Shown one piece after another: positions 1 to 9,568 of a stretch of 64,000 bases of DNA. The position numbers and the translations under genes were made by a program. The notes beneath the pieces are model-generated. The model was not told the DNA's origin. It saw nothing but the letters and a program-made list of their open reading frames with translations, and did not search any database. This DNA comes from Staphylococcus succinus. Its GTDB lineage: Bacteria; Bacillota; Bacilli; Staphylococcales; Staphylococcaceae. The stretch covers positions 1,798,001-1,862,000 of the forward strand of contig NZ_CP118976.1 in NCBI RefSeq assembly GCF_029024945.1, in the 5' to 3' direction. The first letter of the stretch is position 1; every line of letters starts with the position of its first letter.

Positions 1-154
1 CTAACCGTTGTGAAATAACCATATATAATCGCTGTGCTACCCATAATGAAAATAGCGTCGAACATAAATGTATGCAACTTAACCATGCACCTCTTCTAAA
101 GCCAATCATTCCAATATAGATAAAGATTAATACAACAATTAAATCAATAATCAT
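1..154 (-). CDS. cvpA: CvpA family membrane protein, N-terminal part only
   Basis: The first 51 codons lie in the window and the rest continues past base 1. The start is very hydrophobic (M-I-I-D-L-I-V-V-L-I-F), followed by G-F-R-R-G, the usual opening of CvpA-family proteins, which are small multi-pass membrane proteins first linked to colicin V production. The ATG overlaps the zapA stop as ATGA, so the two are translationally coupled. In staphylococci polX and mutS2 normally follow, and would lie outside the window. The family is assigned from a short fragment plus position after zapA; its function in Staphylococcus is not established. Confidence 0.7.
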   Translation of the reverse strand, partial: MIIDLIVVLIFIYIGMIGFRRGAWLSCIHLCSTLFSLWVAQRLYMVISQRL

Positions 155-420
155 TCTTCTTCACTATTTCGCAATTGTGCAATTTCTTGTTGCAAACGGT
201 AATTTTCTTCTTCTAACTGTACTTTTTCGTGCATAATATTTACAGCCGTTAATATGGCCTTTCTCGTTGTATCTAGACCAGCACTTTTACTAGACAATTC
301 TTTAAGTCTTTCATCAACTAAATGTGCGACATAACGGATATGCTCAGGATTGTCTTCACCGACAATTGTATAATGTTGATCATTGATAGTTACGTTAATC
401 CGATTTTTAAACTCACCCAT
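151..420 (-). CDS. zapA: Cell division protein ZapA
   Basis: ZapA is a small coiled-coil protein that binds FtsZ and bundles its filaments at the Z-ring. The 89-residue product starts M-G-E-F-K-N-R and contains the family core V-T-I-N-D-Q-H-Y-T-I-V-G-E-D, then a long charged helix rich in E, L and Q suited to dimerisation. The open frame extends 32 codons further upstream, but the AGGAG just before this ATG and the usual family length favour the short start. It lies immediately before cvpA and is divergent from rnhC, as in other staphylococci. Confidence 0.88.
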   Translation of the reverse strand: MGEFKNRINVTINDQHYTIVGEDNPEHIRYVAHLVDERLKELSSKSAGLDTTRKAILTAVNIMHEKVQLEEENYRLQQEIAQLRNSEEE

Positions 421-724
421 ATTATAACTCCTGACTTTAATGTGTATTTCTGAATGTATTTTGGTTGAATCGCTTAGATTTATAGTTGTTAATTTAGAGT
501 ATTTATCACGAACCATTATACACGACTGAATATTATTTTGTAAGAGGTGTGATTTGTTATATTTGAAATATTTTAATTTTATTCCATTTAGCTAAAGTTA
601 AATAGTCTTTTTCATATGCATGATTAATGTTATTGGCCAATAGTAGCTCACTCATTTATAGATATGATATGATAAACGTTATCTGAACAGATATTTAAGT
701 CATTTAATAAAGTGAGGCCAAATC
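421..724. other. Divergent intergenic region zapA/rnhC
   Basis: This 304-base AT-rich spacer separates two divergent genes and must hold promoters for both. The only structure I see is a short dyad, TATCTgaacAGATA, at 680-693, close to rnhC. No gene with a ribosome binding site was found. Confidence 0.5.
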
Positions 725-1654
725 ATGACAAATGTTGTACATAAATTAACGAATCAAGATATTCAACTGCTAATGTCAAAAATTCAATTTAATACAAATC
801 AACTTCCTCAAGGAATGAAAGCTAAAACAAAATATAAAAGCACTTCTATTTCCATTTATAATTCGAATAAAGTTATGTTTCAAGGTAACGATGCTGAAGC
901 GATAGCAGCTCAATTATTACCACATATTGCCCAACAAAAATCTCCATCGAAACCAACAAGTTCCAAACAAACGATACAGTATAATAAATATCAATGTATA
1001 GGTAGTGATGAAGCTGGTAGCGGCGATTATTTTGGACCGCTTACTGTTTGTGCCGCCTATGTATCTAAAAAAAATGTACAAGTGTTAAAAACACTGGGCG
1101 TGGACGATTCAAAAAAACTAACAGACCCTAAAATTATCGAACTCGCAGAACAACTCGTTACTTTTATACCTCATTCACTACTCACAATGCATAATGAAAA
1201 GTATAATGAAAAGCAAAAAGCTGGCTGGTCACAAGTGAAAATGAAAGCTGTCTTGCACAACGAAGCAATTAAAAATGTAACACAGAAAATTAACACCGAT
1301 GAACTCGATTATATAGTCATTGATCAGTTTGCAGAAGCTGGCGTTTATAAAAGATATGCCCTCACTGACTTGCCTTTGAGTAATAAAACTAAATTTGAAA
1401 CTAAAGGCGAATCTAAGTCAATCGCCATTGCTGCAGCCAGCATTATTTCACGCTATGCCTTTGTGAAAAATATGGACAGTATCTCGCAATCTACGCGCAC
1501 CGAAATTCCTAAAGGCGCCAGCAACAAAGTTGACCTTGCCGCCGCCCGTATTATTGAACGCAAAGGTATCGATTACTTAGATTCAATTACTAAAAAACAC
1601 TTTGCTAATCGAACAAAAGCGCTGAACCTTGTTCAAAAGAAACACAACAACTAA
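725..1654 (+). CDS. rnhC: Ribonuclease HIII
   Basis: RNase HIII cleaves the RNA strand of RNA-DNA hybrids and removes R-loops. The 309-residue protein has an N-terminal TBP-like substrate-binding domain (about residues 1-80) and a catalytic RNase H fold opening with G-S-D-E-A-G-S-G-D (acidic pair D95/E96). A second acidic site is in I-V-I-D-Q-F near residue 200. Length and domain order match the family. It stands alone, divergent from zapA and convergent with pheT, and ends in a shared stem-loop. Confidence 0.95.
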   Translation: MTNVVHKLTNQDIQLLMSKIQFNTNQLPQGMKAKTKYKSTSISIYNSNKVMFQGNDAEAIAAQLLPHIAQQKSPSKPTSSKQTIQYNKYQCIGSDEAGSGDYFGPLTVCAAYVSKKNVQVLKTLGVDDSKKLTDPKIIELAEQLVTFIPHSLLTMHNEKYNEKQKAGWSQVKMKAVLHNEAIKNVTQKINTDELDYIVIDQFAEAGVYKRYALTDLPLSNKTKFETKGESKSIAIAAASIISRYAFVKNMDSISQSTRTEIPKGASNKVDLAAARIIERKGIDYLDSITKKHFANRTKALNLVQKKHNN

Positions 1655-1680
1655 ATAATTTAATATTATATTTCACAACT

Positions 1681-1720
1681 AAAAACCTTGGAAGCTCACT
1701 ATATGGGCTCCAAGGTTTTT
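1681..1720. terminator. Bidirectional terminator between rnhC and pheT
   Basis: The dyad AAAAACCTTGGA / TCCAAGGTTTTT surrounds a loop with an additional AGC/GCT pairing. A-run and T-run flanks make it usable from both converging genes. Confidence 0.85.
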
Positions 1721-1727
1721 ATTTTAG

Positions 1728-4130
1728 TTATCTAATTGTAGCACCTTGTGCTTGTAATGCACCCAAGATATCTTCGTGTACTGCATTTACTTTATCATCT
1801 GTTAATGTTTGTTGTGTGTCTAGATATGCCAAACGGATTGCGATTGATTTTTCATCTTCTGCAACATGTTCTCCCTCGTAGACATCAAATACTTCTGCAT
1901 TTTGTAAAATATCTCCACCATGCTCGTGAATGACTTGAACTAATTTTGCAGATGGCATATTGCGGTTAACCACTAATGCAATATCTCTTGAAACACCAGG
2001 GAACCTTGGTATTGGTTGATAGTTAATATATCCAACAGAAACTGCCATTAATTTATCATAATTGAGTTCAAAAACGTATGTACGTTTTAAATCATTATCT
2101 TTTTCAGTTTGTGGATGTAACTCACCTACAAAACCAACAATTTCACCATTCAATTTCACTACAGCAGTTCTACCAGGATGTAGACCATTGATTTCTCCAG
2201 CTTCATATTCAAAGTTTATATCTAATTTTTCAGCAATACGATCTACAAATCCTTTAGCGACAAAGAAATCTATTGCTTCTTTTTTACCTTGCCACGCGTT
2301 GACTGTGTAATCGCCAGTTAAGATACCACTCAAGTATTCTACTTCATCTGGTAGTTCACCCTCACCGTTACCAAAGAATACACGTCCTAATTCATATAAG
2401 CGTACATCGTTATTTTTACGTGCAACATTATAAGCTGCTGCATCAATTAAATGTGGAATGAGACTTTGACGTAATGTTGAATGTGCTTCACTCATAGGCA
2501 TTAATAATTCTATTGTTGAACGATTTTGTAAGGCAAAGTCTTTAGCTCTTTCTTTATCTACTAATGAATAGTTAATAGCTTGGCTTAAACCTGCACCCTC
2601 TAAGGTTGCTTTTACAATACGTGATTTAGACTGTCTATCTGTTAAAGCGCCATTGGTTACATCTTCAAAAACAGGTAATGTAGAAGGAATTTCATCATAT
2701 CCATATATACGTGCAATTTCTTCTATTAAATCCTCTTTAATTGTAATATCTTTACGTCTTGATGGCACCATAACTGTCAGTACGTCTGAATGATTTGTTG
2801 TTTCAAAGCCTAATTGTACAAATATTGATTCAATATCAGTTGCCGAAAGTTCAAAACCTATTGTTTTATTCACTTTGTCTACTGATATTTCTATAGGAGT
2901 CACAAATTGACCTAAGTCACCTTCTGCAACACGTCCCTGCGAAACTGTTCCACCAGCATAACTTTGTAATAAATAACACGCTCTATCTACAGCTTCATCA
3001 ACAAATTCTGTAGCAATACCTTTTTCAAAACGGCTAGATGCTTCACTTCTTAAATTTAATTTTCGAGAAGTATGACGGATTGACACTGGATCAAATATCG
3101 CGCCTTCAATAACTACATTTGTTGTATCTTCAGTCACTTCCGAGAAATCGCCACCCATAACACCAGCAATAGCAATCGGTGTTGTACCATTCGTTATAAC
3201 AATATCAGTATCTTGTAAAGTTCTTTCTTGATCATCTAATGTTGTCATTGTTTCATTTGCCTTCGCTTGACGTACTTCAATTTGAGTAGAACCAATGTGA
3301 TCTTTATCAAAGATGTGTAGAGGTTGACCATATTCTAATAATACATAGTTAGATATATCAACGACGTTATTGATTGGTCTGATACCCGCTTTAATCAAAC
3401 GCATTTGCATCCATTCTGGAGAAGGTGCAATTGTCACGTTATTAACAACTCTAGTACTGTAATATGGTACTTTATCTTTATTTTGCACGCTGATATTGAT
3501 TTCATCGGAAGTTTGTAATGAAACTTCATCACTTTGTGTTTCCGGCTTTGTCATTGGTACGTTATACAATGCCGCTGTTTCATAAGCAGTACCTATCATA
3601 CTTAATGCATCTGCCCTATTTGGTGTTAAATCAAATTCCATCACTTGGTCATTTAAGTACAATGCCGTTAGCGCATCAGTTCCAGGTTTAACTGCAGATG
3701 AAAATACATAGATACCATTTTCAAATTGTTTAGGTACTAAGTTATTTGGGACGCCTACTTCTTGAAGTGAACAGATCATACCTTCTGAGCGTTCCCCGCG
3801 CAATTTAGCACGTTTAATTTTAACTCCGCCCGGTAACCTTCCACCTACCGTAGCAACAATTACTGTTTGACCTGCATCCACATTAGGTGCACCACACACT
3901 ATTTGAACTGGTTCTGCTTCACCAATATCAACTTGGCAAATATTTAATTTATCAGCATCTGGATGAGGCGTCTTAGATTGTACATAACCAACTACTAATT
4001 TTTTAATGTCTTTTGTATAATCAATAATATCATCCACTTCGATACCCGTGCGTGTAATTCTTTCAGCTAAAACATTAACTGGTTGGTCAATATCTACATA
4101 GCTTTCTAACCATTCTTTTGAAATAAACAT
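1728..4130 (-). CDS. pheT: Phenylalanine-tRNA ligase beta subunit
   Basis: This is the beta subunit of the alpha2-beta2 phenylalanyl-tRNA synthetase; it binds tRNA and edits Tyr-tRNA(Phe). At 800 residues it is normal length. Visible parts are the N-terminal tRNA-binding fold (V-V-G-Y-V-Q...H-P-D-A-D-K-L, about residues 45-65), the central B3/B4 and B5 regions (P-N-R-A-D-A-L-S near 170), and the C-terminal ferredoxin-like anticodon-binding domain (R-F-P-G-V-S-R-D-I-A-L near 710). Its ATG overlaps the pheS stop by one base (TAATG), giving a coupled operon under the upstream T-box. Confidence 0.97.
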   Translation of the reverse strand: MFISKEWLESYVDIDQPVNVLAERITRTGIEVDDIIDYTKDIKKLVVGYVQSKTPHPDADKLNICQVDIGEAEPVQIVCGAPNVDAGQTVIVATVGGRLPGGVKIKRAKLRGERSEGMICSLQEVGVPNNLVPKQFENGIYVFSSAVKPGTDALTALYLNDQVMEFDLTPNRADALSMIGTAYETAALYNVPMTKPETQSDEVSLQTSDEINISVQNKDKVPYYSTRVVNNVTIAPSPEWMQMRLIKAGIRPINNVVDISNYVLLEYGQPLHIFDKDHIGSTQIEVRQAKANETMTTLDDQERTLQDTDIVITNGTTPIAIAGVMGGDFSEVTEDTTNVVIEGAIFDPVSIRHTSRKLNLRSEASSRFEKGIATEFVDEAVDRACYLLQSYAGGTVSQGRVAEGDLGQFVTPIEISVDKVNKTIGFELSATDIESIFVQLGFETTNHSDVLTVMVPSRRKDITIKEDLIEEIARIYGYDEIPSTLPVFEDVTNGALTDRQSKSRIVKATLEGAGLSQAINYSLVDKERAKDFALQNRSTIELLMPMSEAHSTLRQSLIPHLIDAAAYNVARKNNDVRLYELGRVFFGNGEGELPDEVEYLSGILTGDYTVNAWQGKKEAIDFFVAKGFVDRIAEKLDINFEYEAGEINGLHPGRTAVVKLNGEIVGFVGELHPQTEKDNDLKRTYVFELNYDKLMAVSVGYINYQPIPRFPGVSRDIALVVNRNMPSAKLVQVIHEHGGDILQNAEVFDVYEGEHVAEDEKSIAIRLAYLDTQQTLTDDKVNAVHEDILGALQAQGATIR

Positions 4131-5188
4131 TAAATTTCACCTCTATCTTCTACAGCTTTAAATTGATTTAAGAAACGTACATCATTTGTATAAAAATGAC
4201 GAATATCTTCTATACCATATTTCAACATTGCTATACGATCTGGCCCCATACCAAATGCGAATCCACTATATTTGTTAGGGTCAAAGCCTGCCATTTCTAA
4301 AACATTCGGATGTACCATGCCGGCACCTAAAATCTCAATCCAACCTGTTTGCTTACAGACATTACAACCAGCGCCACCACATTTGAAACATGAAACATCT
4401 ACTTCTACAGATGGTTCAGTAAATGGGAAATAACTTGGACGTAAACGAATTTCTCTATCTTCACCAAAGAGTTGTTTAGCTAATAACTCTAAAGTACCTT
4501 TTAAATCGCTCATTTTTATATTTTCATCTACTACTAAACCTTCAATTTGCGTGAATTGATGGCTATGTGTCGCATCATCAGAATCACGACGATATACTTT
4601 ACCCGGACAAAGAATCTTTACAGGACCTTCACCTTTACGTTGCTCCATTGTTCTTGCTTGGACTGGGGACGTATGTGTTCTCATAAGTGTTTCTTCAGTA
4701 ATATAAAAACTATCTTGCATATCTCGAGCTGGATGTGATTTAGGTAAGTTTAATGCTTCAAAATTATAATAATCTTGTTCTACCTCAAAACCATCTACAA
4801 TTTCATAACCTAGCCCTAAGAATAAGTCCTCTATTTCCTCTACAGTACGTGTTAAAGGATGCTTAGCACCAATAGATATTTTTCTACTTGGTAGCGTTAC
4901 ATCAATTTTTTCCTCCTGTAATTGTTGTTCTAATTGCTCATGGGCTAATAATTTACGACGTGATTCGATTTCACCTTCAATAGTTTGTCTTACTTCGTTA
5001 ACTTGCTGACCATATGCTGGCTTTTCTTCATTTGGTAAATCTTTCATATATTTCATTAAACCAGTTACTGACCCTTTTTTACCTAAATATTTTACCTTAA
5101 CATCTTGTAGTTCTTTTTCATTATGTGCCTCATTAATATCAATAATTGCTTGCTGTTTGATGTCAGCCATAGTTTCTGTTTGTGCCAT
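4130..5188 (-). CDS. pheS: Phenylalanine-tRNA ligase alpha subunit
   Basis: This catalytic alpha subunit charges tRNA(Phe) with phenylalanine. The 352-residue protein has an N-terminal coiled coil and a class II synthetase core with motif 2 (V-Y-R-R-D-S-D-D-A-T-H) and motif 3 (F-G-M-G-P-D-R-I-A-M). The frame runs 9 codons further upstream, but AGGAGGG sits 5-6 bases before M-A-Q-T-E-T, which is therefore the start. It is followed without a gap by pheT and preceded by a T-box leader. Confidence 0.97.
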   Translation of the reverse strand: MAQTETMADIKQQAIIDINEAHNEKELQDVKVKYLGKKGSVTGLMKYMKDLPNEEKPAYGQQVNEVRQTIEGEIESRRKLLAHEQLEQQLQEEKIDVTLPSRKISIGAKHPLTRTVEEIEDLFLGLGYEIVDGFEVEQDYYNFEALNLPKSHPARDMQDSFYITEETLMRTHTSPVQARTMEQRKGEGPVKILCPGKVYRRDSDDATHSHQFTQIEGLVVDENIKMSDLKGTLELLAKQLFGEDREIRLRPSYFPFTEPSVEVDVSCFKCGGAGCNVCKQTGWIEILGAGMVHPNVLEMAGFDPNKYSGFAFGMGPDRIAMLKYGIEDIRHFYTNDVRFLNQFKAVEDRGEI

Positions 5189-5245
5189 ACTTTGCCCTCC
5201 TAGTTTAATATACACTCATTAATTTTAAAATATACTCTCAAAATA

Positions 5246-5455
5246 CAAAAAAAGACTTTCATCCCTTGAAACTGGGACGAAAGCCTTCCGTGGTACCACC
5301 CAAATTTATGCCTACGCATACACTTGTTGTCATTGATAACGGAAATGAAATCCGACTTAAATCTCTTTAAGTAACCAAAAAGGTGAAAAAAACTAAAAAC
5401 AGCGGAACACCTCTCAGTCTCTGGATATTCTCCCTTCTACTACTGTATAAATTAG
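5246..5455 (-). promoter_or_regulatory. T-box leader of pheST
   Basis: Read on the minus strand, the conserved T-box core GGGTGGTACCACGG lies at 5288-5301, followed by the terminator hairpin GGCTTTCGTCCC / GGGATGAAAGTC and a T-run (5248-5286). The long structured upstream part with AGAGA and GGTG elements fits stem I. T-boxes sense uncharged tRNA, here presumably tRNA(Phe). TTC triplets complementary to 5342-5349 are candidates for the specifier, but I did not fold stem I. Confidence 0.92.
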
Positions 5456-5530
5456 TTTACGTCTTTTTATCGGTTGTTATTCTCTTTGTCATAACATTAA
5501 TTACATTATATACGATTTTTGATTACAGGG

Positions 5531-6271
5531 TCAACCTTTCAAATGATACATCACAATACTACCTGCAATGGCTACATTTAAACTCTCTGCTTTCCCATAA
5601 ATAGGTATTGTCAAATTTTGAGTTGTTTTGTTTAACAAATCAGCATTTACACCTTCGCCTTCATTGCCTAAAAGAAGCGCAAAGTTATCCTGACTTGGTA
5701 TTTGTTGATAAGGTAGCGCATTTTCTAATGCTGTTCCATAAACATTACCTTCAAAATGGTCAATAAACTCACTTAACTCCTGAGTAATAATTGGAATGTG
5801 GAATACACTTCCTTGGCTTGCACGTAACACTTTGTCTTGATATGGATCAGCCGTACCTTTTTCAAGTACGATAAGGTCTAACCCAGCAGCATCAGCCGTA
5901 CGTATTAAAGTCCCTAAATTACCTGGATCTTGAATACAATCTACAAGCAATACTTGTTTGGCCTGTGTCGTTTCAGGAACTGGTTTTTCAATCACTGCAA
6001 AAAAACCTTGTGGTGTTACTGTACCAGATAAACTTTCTGCTACTTTAAGATTAATTTCAAACACTTCTTCAGCGTAAGTCATTAACCCCTCATCTAATCT
6101 TTCTACGTCAACTACAAACAATTGTTTAATTTTGACTGTACTTTGGTACGCTTCTTCAATCAGATGATAACCTTCAATAAGTGCTTGGCCAGTTTTATCT
6201 CTATCGCGTTTCTTTTTTAATTTATTTGCATTTTTAACTTTACTATTTTGAGCCGAAGTAATCATTTCCAT
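5531..6271 (-). CDS. SpoU/TrmH-family RNA 2'-O-methyltransferase
   Basis: This 246-residue SPOUT enzyme is predicted to methylate a ribose 2'-OH in rRNA or tRNA using SAM. The N-terminal part (to about residue 85) resembles the substrate-binding domain of RlmB-like proteins. The catalytic knot carries the motifs D-P-G-N-L-G-T-L-I-R-T-A-D (motif 1), L-L-G-N-E-G-E-G-V (motif 2) and I-P-I-Y-G-K-A-E-S-L-N-V-A (motif 3). It is the gene before pheS in staphylococci. The exact target nucleotide cannot be told from sequence. The first ATG has AGAGG about 8 bases upstream. Confidence 0.9.
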   Translation of the reverse strand: MEMITSAQNSKVKNANKLKKKRDRDKTGQALIEGYHLIEEAYQSTVKIKQLFVVDVERLDEGLMTYAEEVFEINLKVAESLSGTVTPQGFFAVIEKPVPETTQAKQVLLVDCIQDPGNLGTLIRTADAAGLDLIVLEKGTADPYQDKVLRASQGSVFHIPIITQELSEFIDHFEGNVYGTALENALPYQQIPSQDNFALLLGNEGEGVNADLLNKTTQNLTIPIYGKAESLNVAIAGSIVMYHLKG

Positions 6272-6296
6272 AGCATAGCCTCTTTATTTTAAATTT

Positions 6297-7238
6297 TTAA
6301 TTTCTGAATATTTGTGTGATGTTTGTGCTGATACTTTTAATAAATGCAGAAAAATAATTGTCTTTATTTACTAAAATATTATCTCCTGTATAGGTTACTA
6401 TATCACCTTTTACAGGTGATGCGTAATTATGTAATTTTATTTTTAATGTCTGCGCCATTTGTAAATCATTACTATCCATTACTTGAAAATGTACGTGTGG
6501 TTCAGATGAATTGCCTGAATTTCCAACATTTGCAATATGTTGACCGCGTAATAACTCATCGCCCTTTTCTATTTTAAAAGAGTTGGGCTTTATGTGAGCA
6601 ATCATACTATACTCATGTCTGTTGTGTTTAATAATAATATAATTTCCTTCTGGATGATTAGTATTTATTTCACCAGGCACACCATCTGCAATGCCATCTA
6701 CAATTTCTACTACTATTCCATTAGCCGGCGCTAAAATTGGTTTATTATAAGCGTAGTAATTCTCGCATAATTGTGGATTACCTTTATACGTCATGCCTTG
6801 TTCTACACGAATTAAATCGAGCGCATGTCTTTGATGTTTATAATGATAATGTGAATTTAACAATACATTATCCCCACCAGACCATACAAGCCAATCTTGT
6901 ACAATTGGTAACGTATAAGTTTGCTTTGTATTTTTACTTACATGTATGTGCCTAAGTGGAATTAATACCAAACTAATAATTTCTTGATATTTATTTAAAG
7001 TCACACTCACACCAGAGGTCATCTTACTATCAAACCAAATATATTCATCTTGATGATTTATATGTATATGTTTATATTGTGTGTTCGTTGTTCGAATACG
7101 ATTGTACTCTTCTAATAACTTTGTTAATTCATCAAACGACGATACCTCTTGAAAATCATCACTAAAATGATGGTATATCCAATTGACATCATTATCTTCT
7201 ATTCTATTCATAATTATTTGCGCGTTAATTGTCTCCAT
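6297..7238 (-). CDS. M23 (LytM-like) metallopeptidase-domain protein
   Basis: The C-terminal half has the M23/LytM fold: R-H-A-L-D around residues 137-141, a central H215, and H-V-H at 248-250, with P-A-N-G-I-V and G-N-S-G-N-S in the expected places. The first zinc site has spacing H-x-x-D instead of the common H-x-x-x-D, so peptidoglycan hydrolase activity is uncertain. The first 100 residues look like a small DUF3887/NTF2-like domain. There is no signal peptide or membrane segment. An ATG 30 bases further upstream (7268) is also in frame; neither has a clear ribosome binding site. In S. aureus this position is occupied by the isd cluster. Confidence 0.7.
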   Translation of the reverse strand: METINAQIIMNRIEDNDVNWIYHHFSDDFQEVSSFDELTKLLEEYNRIRTTNTQYKHIHINHQDEYIWFDSKMTSGVSVTLNKYQEIISLVLIPLRHIHVSKNTKQTYTLPIVQDWLVWSGGDNVLLNSHYHYKHQRHALDLIRVEQGMTYKGNPQLCENYYAYNKPILAPANGIVVEIVDGIADGVPGEINTNHPEGNYIIIKHNRHEYSMIAHIKPNSFKIEKGDELLRGQHIANVGNSGNSSEPHVHFQVMDSNDLQMAQTLKIKLHNYASPVKGDIVTYTGDNILVNKDNYFSAFIKSISTNITQIFRN

Positions 7239-7370
7239 ATCTTCACACAACCCATCACTTGATATCATTTTTATTCATGTATAAAATAAAAAATCGCTCA
7301 AAAATTATCAAGTGAATAATTAATGAACGATAATCGTCGACCTATATTAGGTCATTAAATTAATAAAAAT

Positions 7371-7544
7371 TTATTTTGATACAACGTCTTCACCATTGTA
7401 TGAACCACAGTTCTTACATACGCGGTGAGATAATTTGTATTCGCCACAGCTTGGGCATTCTGTCATACCAGGTACTGAAATTTTAAAATGCGTACGACGT
7501 TTATTTTTTCTCGTTTTTGACGTTCTTCTTTTTGGTACTGCCAT
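7371..7544 (-). CDS. rpmF: 50S ribosomal protein L32
   Basis: This 57-residue basic protein starts M-A-V-P-K-R-R-T-S-K and carries two zinc-binding pairs, C-P-S-C and C-K-N-C, the zinc form of L32. It is a structural protein of the large ribosomal subunit. AAGGAGGA precedes the ATG. It lies 81 bases after yceD in the same direction, the usual yceD-rpmF pair. Confidence 0.96.
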   Translation of the reverse strand: MAVPKRRTSKTRKNKRRTHFKISVPGMTECPSCGEYKLSHRVCKNCGSYNGEDVVSK

Positions 7545-7625
7545 GATATATCCTCCTTATATTCAAACACTAAATAGATATTTTCAGATTCAATAATCTA
7601 TTATACTATAGATTACACAAATCTG

Positions 7626-8174
7626 CTATTGCTCTTCGTCATATAGTTGTTGTAATTTTTGAAGCCTAGGATCAATTTGCTTAGAATCAGATTGCTCTTG
7701 TTCTTTAGCATCATCAATCGCTTGTTCTTCGTCAATAACTTCCCAACCATTACCTTCTCGTAACATCTGATCGCTTTCATTTGAAAAAACACGCATTGGC
7801 TTTTCAATAATAACAAGTTCTTCAGCAATATCCTTTAGATTTATCATACCGTCTGTTGCATCATGATAATGTTCATCATCTTCTGCGTCATTGCTATAAC
7901 GTTCATAACCTTCCAAATCAAAAATCTCTTGAGATTTGATATCTAATGGAGCTTCTACCGGAACCAAAGTACGTGCACACGCCATTGTATATGTTCCCGT
8001 GATATGCATATCTGCAATGACTTCATTTGACCTTACGGTTAATTCACCAGCAATATCAATATCAGATAGATCTATTAAATCTAATGATTTTACTAAATGA
8101 TCAAAATTAACCGTTTGATGGAATTCAAATGGTTTATCTTGGAATTTTCTTAATTGTGTTATTGACCATTTCAT
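7626..8174 (-). CDS. YceD family protein (DUF177), 23S rRNA accumulation
   Basis: The 182-residue protein opens M-K-W-S-I-T-Q-L-R-K-F and contains the DUF177 core with T-M-A-C-A-R-T-L near residue 65 and a very acidic C-terminal tail. In other bacteria YceD is needed for normal 23S rRNA levels and is almost always encoded just before rpmF, as here. Molecular function is not defined. Divergent from tmcAL. Confidence 0.87.
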   Translation of the reverse strand: MKWSITQLRKFQDKPFEFHQTVNFDHLVKSLDLIDLSDIDIAGELTVRSNEVIADMHITGTYTMACARTLVPVEAPLDIKSQEIFDLEGYERYSNDAEDDEHYHDATDGMINLKDIAEELVIIEKPMRVFSNESDQMLREGNGWEVIDEEQAIDDAKEQEQSDSKQIDPRLQKLQQLYDEEQ

Positions 8175-8300
8175 ATGGCTTCACCTCTAACAAGCACAAA
8201 ATTTATTTTAACTTTATAGATATAAGTTGTCAAGATTTTTTCTTAACACATTCACATCTGTTACAATATCTATAATGAATTCTGAAAGGAAGAATTGCAA

Positions 8301-9434
8301 ATGAAAAGCGTTGCACTAATCACAGAATATAATCCTTTCCACAATGGTCACTTATACCATGCCCAGAAGTCAAAGTCAATCACTGGCGCTGACATTTCTG
8401 TCGCAATAATGAGTGGACACTTTGTCATGAGAGGCCAACCAGCAATTTATAATAAATTTATTCGTACACAGATGGCTTTAAGCGCGGTAGACTTAGTTAT
8501 TGAATTACCTGCATATGCTACGTTATCTGCCGGCCCCTATTTTGCAGAAGCTGCAGTCAAGGTTGCTGACTATTTGTCGATTGACCATTTATCATTTGGA
8601 AGTGAATCAGGCAATATTGATGCCTTTACCTCACTTGCAAAAGATATTGAAAGTGTCGAAAATTCTCAACAATTCATCATAAAATCCAAAGAAGGTAAAA
8701 GCTACCCTAGAATTTTAAGTGAGCTAGTATCAGATAACACCTTACTCTCATCTCCTAATAACACTTTAGGTATTTCTTATGTAAGGGCAATCCAAAAATG
8801 GGCTCCAACAATTCAACCATGGACTTTAAAACGCGAACAAAGTTCACATCATGATGCCGTTATTACAGGGCTTAATTTTGCAAGTGGCACTTCTATTCGT
8901 AAATCAATCAAAGATGGCGAAGAACTATGGAAACATGTAGTTCCACAGCAACTACATGACTTATATGATCAGCCAGCTGTAGAACTTGAAGATACCTTTC
9001 ATTTTATAAAATATGCAATATTAAGCAATAATCTAAAAAGCCTTAATCAAATATATACGATGAGTGAAGGTTTAGAGCATCGTTTGAAGCAAGTCATTAC
9101 TCAAGCAACTTCTTTCGAACATTTAATGACCTTACTTAAGACAAAAAGATACACTTACACCCATCTTCAACGTGTACTCATGAATATCTTACTAAATTTC
9201 AAACAAAACCATGCTCCTACAAATATCAATGCCGTGCGCGTACTAGGCATGAACCAAAAAGGACAACAATATTTGAAAGAATTGAAAAAGAATTATCCAG
9301 AACGTCATTTTATAACGCAAGTAAATAAAAAAAATGCACATTTCTTCTCAGATGAAATTCATGCTACAAAAATTTATAACTTATTATCACAAGATACTGC
9401 AACTGATTTTAATACACCAGTCATTCGGGTATGA
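8301..9434 (+). CDS. tmcAL: tRNA(Met) cytidine acetate ligase TmcAL (YlbM)
   Basis: TmcAL activates acetate with ATP and transfers it to the wobble cytidine of elongator tRNA(Met), forming ac4C34. The 377-residue protein has the nucleotidyltransferase signature Y-N-P-F-H-N-G-H near the N-terminus and the conserved S-S-P-N-N-T-L-G-I-S-Y block near residue 150. A TTG two codons upstream is also in frame, but GAAAGGA is correctly spaced for the ATG at 8301. Divergent from yceD and convergent with coaD. Confidence 0.93.
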   Translation: MKSVALITEYNPFHNGHLYHAQKSKSITGADISVAIMSGHFVMRGQPAIYNKFIRTQMALSAVDLVIELPAYATLSAGPYFAEAAVKVADYLSIDHLSFGSESGNIDAFTSLAKDIESVENSQQFIIKSKEGKSYPRILSELVSDNTLLSSPNNTLGISYVRAIQKWAPTIQPWTLKREQSSHHDAVITGLNFASGTSIRKSIKDGEELWKHVVPQQLHDLYDQPAVELEDTFHFIKYAILSNNLKSLNQIYTMSEGLEHRLKQVITQATSFEHLMTLLKTKRYTYTHLQRVLMNILLNFKQNHAPTNINAVRVLGMNQKGQQYLKELKKNYPERHFITQVNKKNAHFFSDEIHATKIYNLLSQDTATDFNTPVIRV

Positions 9435-9485
9435 AACGTTAATAACTTATAAACTGATTTTCCTAATATATTAAGTTAACAGGGT

Positions 9486-9535
9486 AATTAAAAGGATGAT
9501 TGCTATACTATAATACAGCAACCATCCTTTTAATT
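9486..9535. terminator. Bidirectional terminator between tmcAL and coaD
   Basis: Near-perfect dyad AATTAAAAGGATG / CATCCTTTTAATT with further TTGCT/AGCAA pairing around a 12-base loop, located between convergent genes. Confidence 0.88.
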
Positions 9536-9568
9536 ACGACATTAACACCTATGATTTTCCCTTTAAAA

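Noticed and set aside
5383..5604. 73-codon plus-strand frame
   Set aside because: It is antisense to the pheST T-box leader and the methylase end, and has no credible protein signature.
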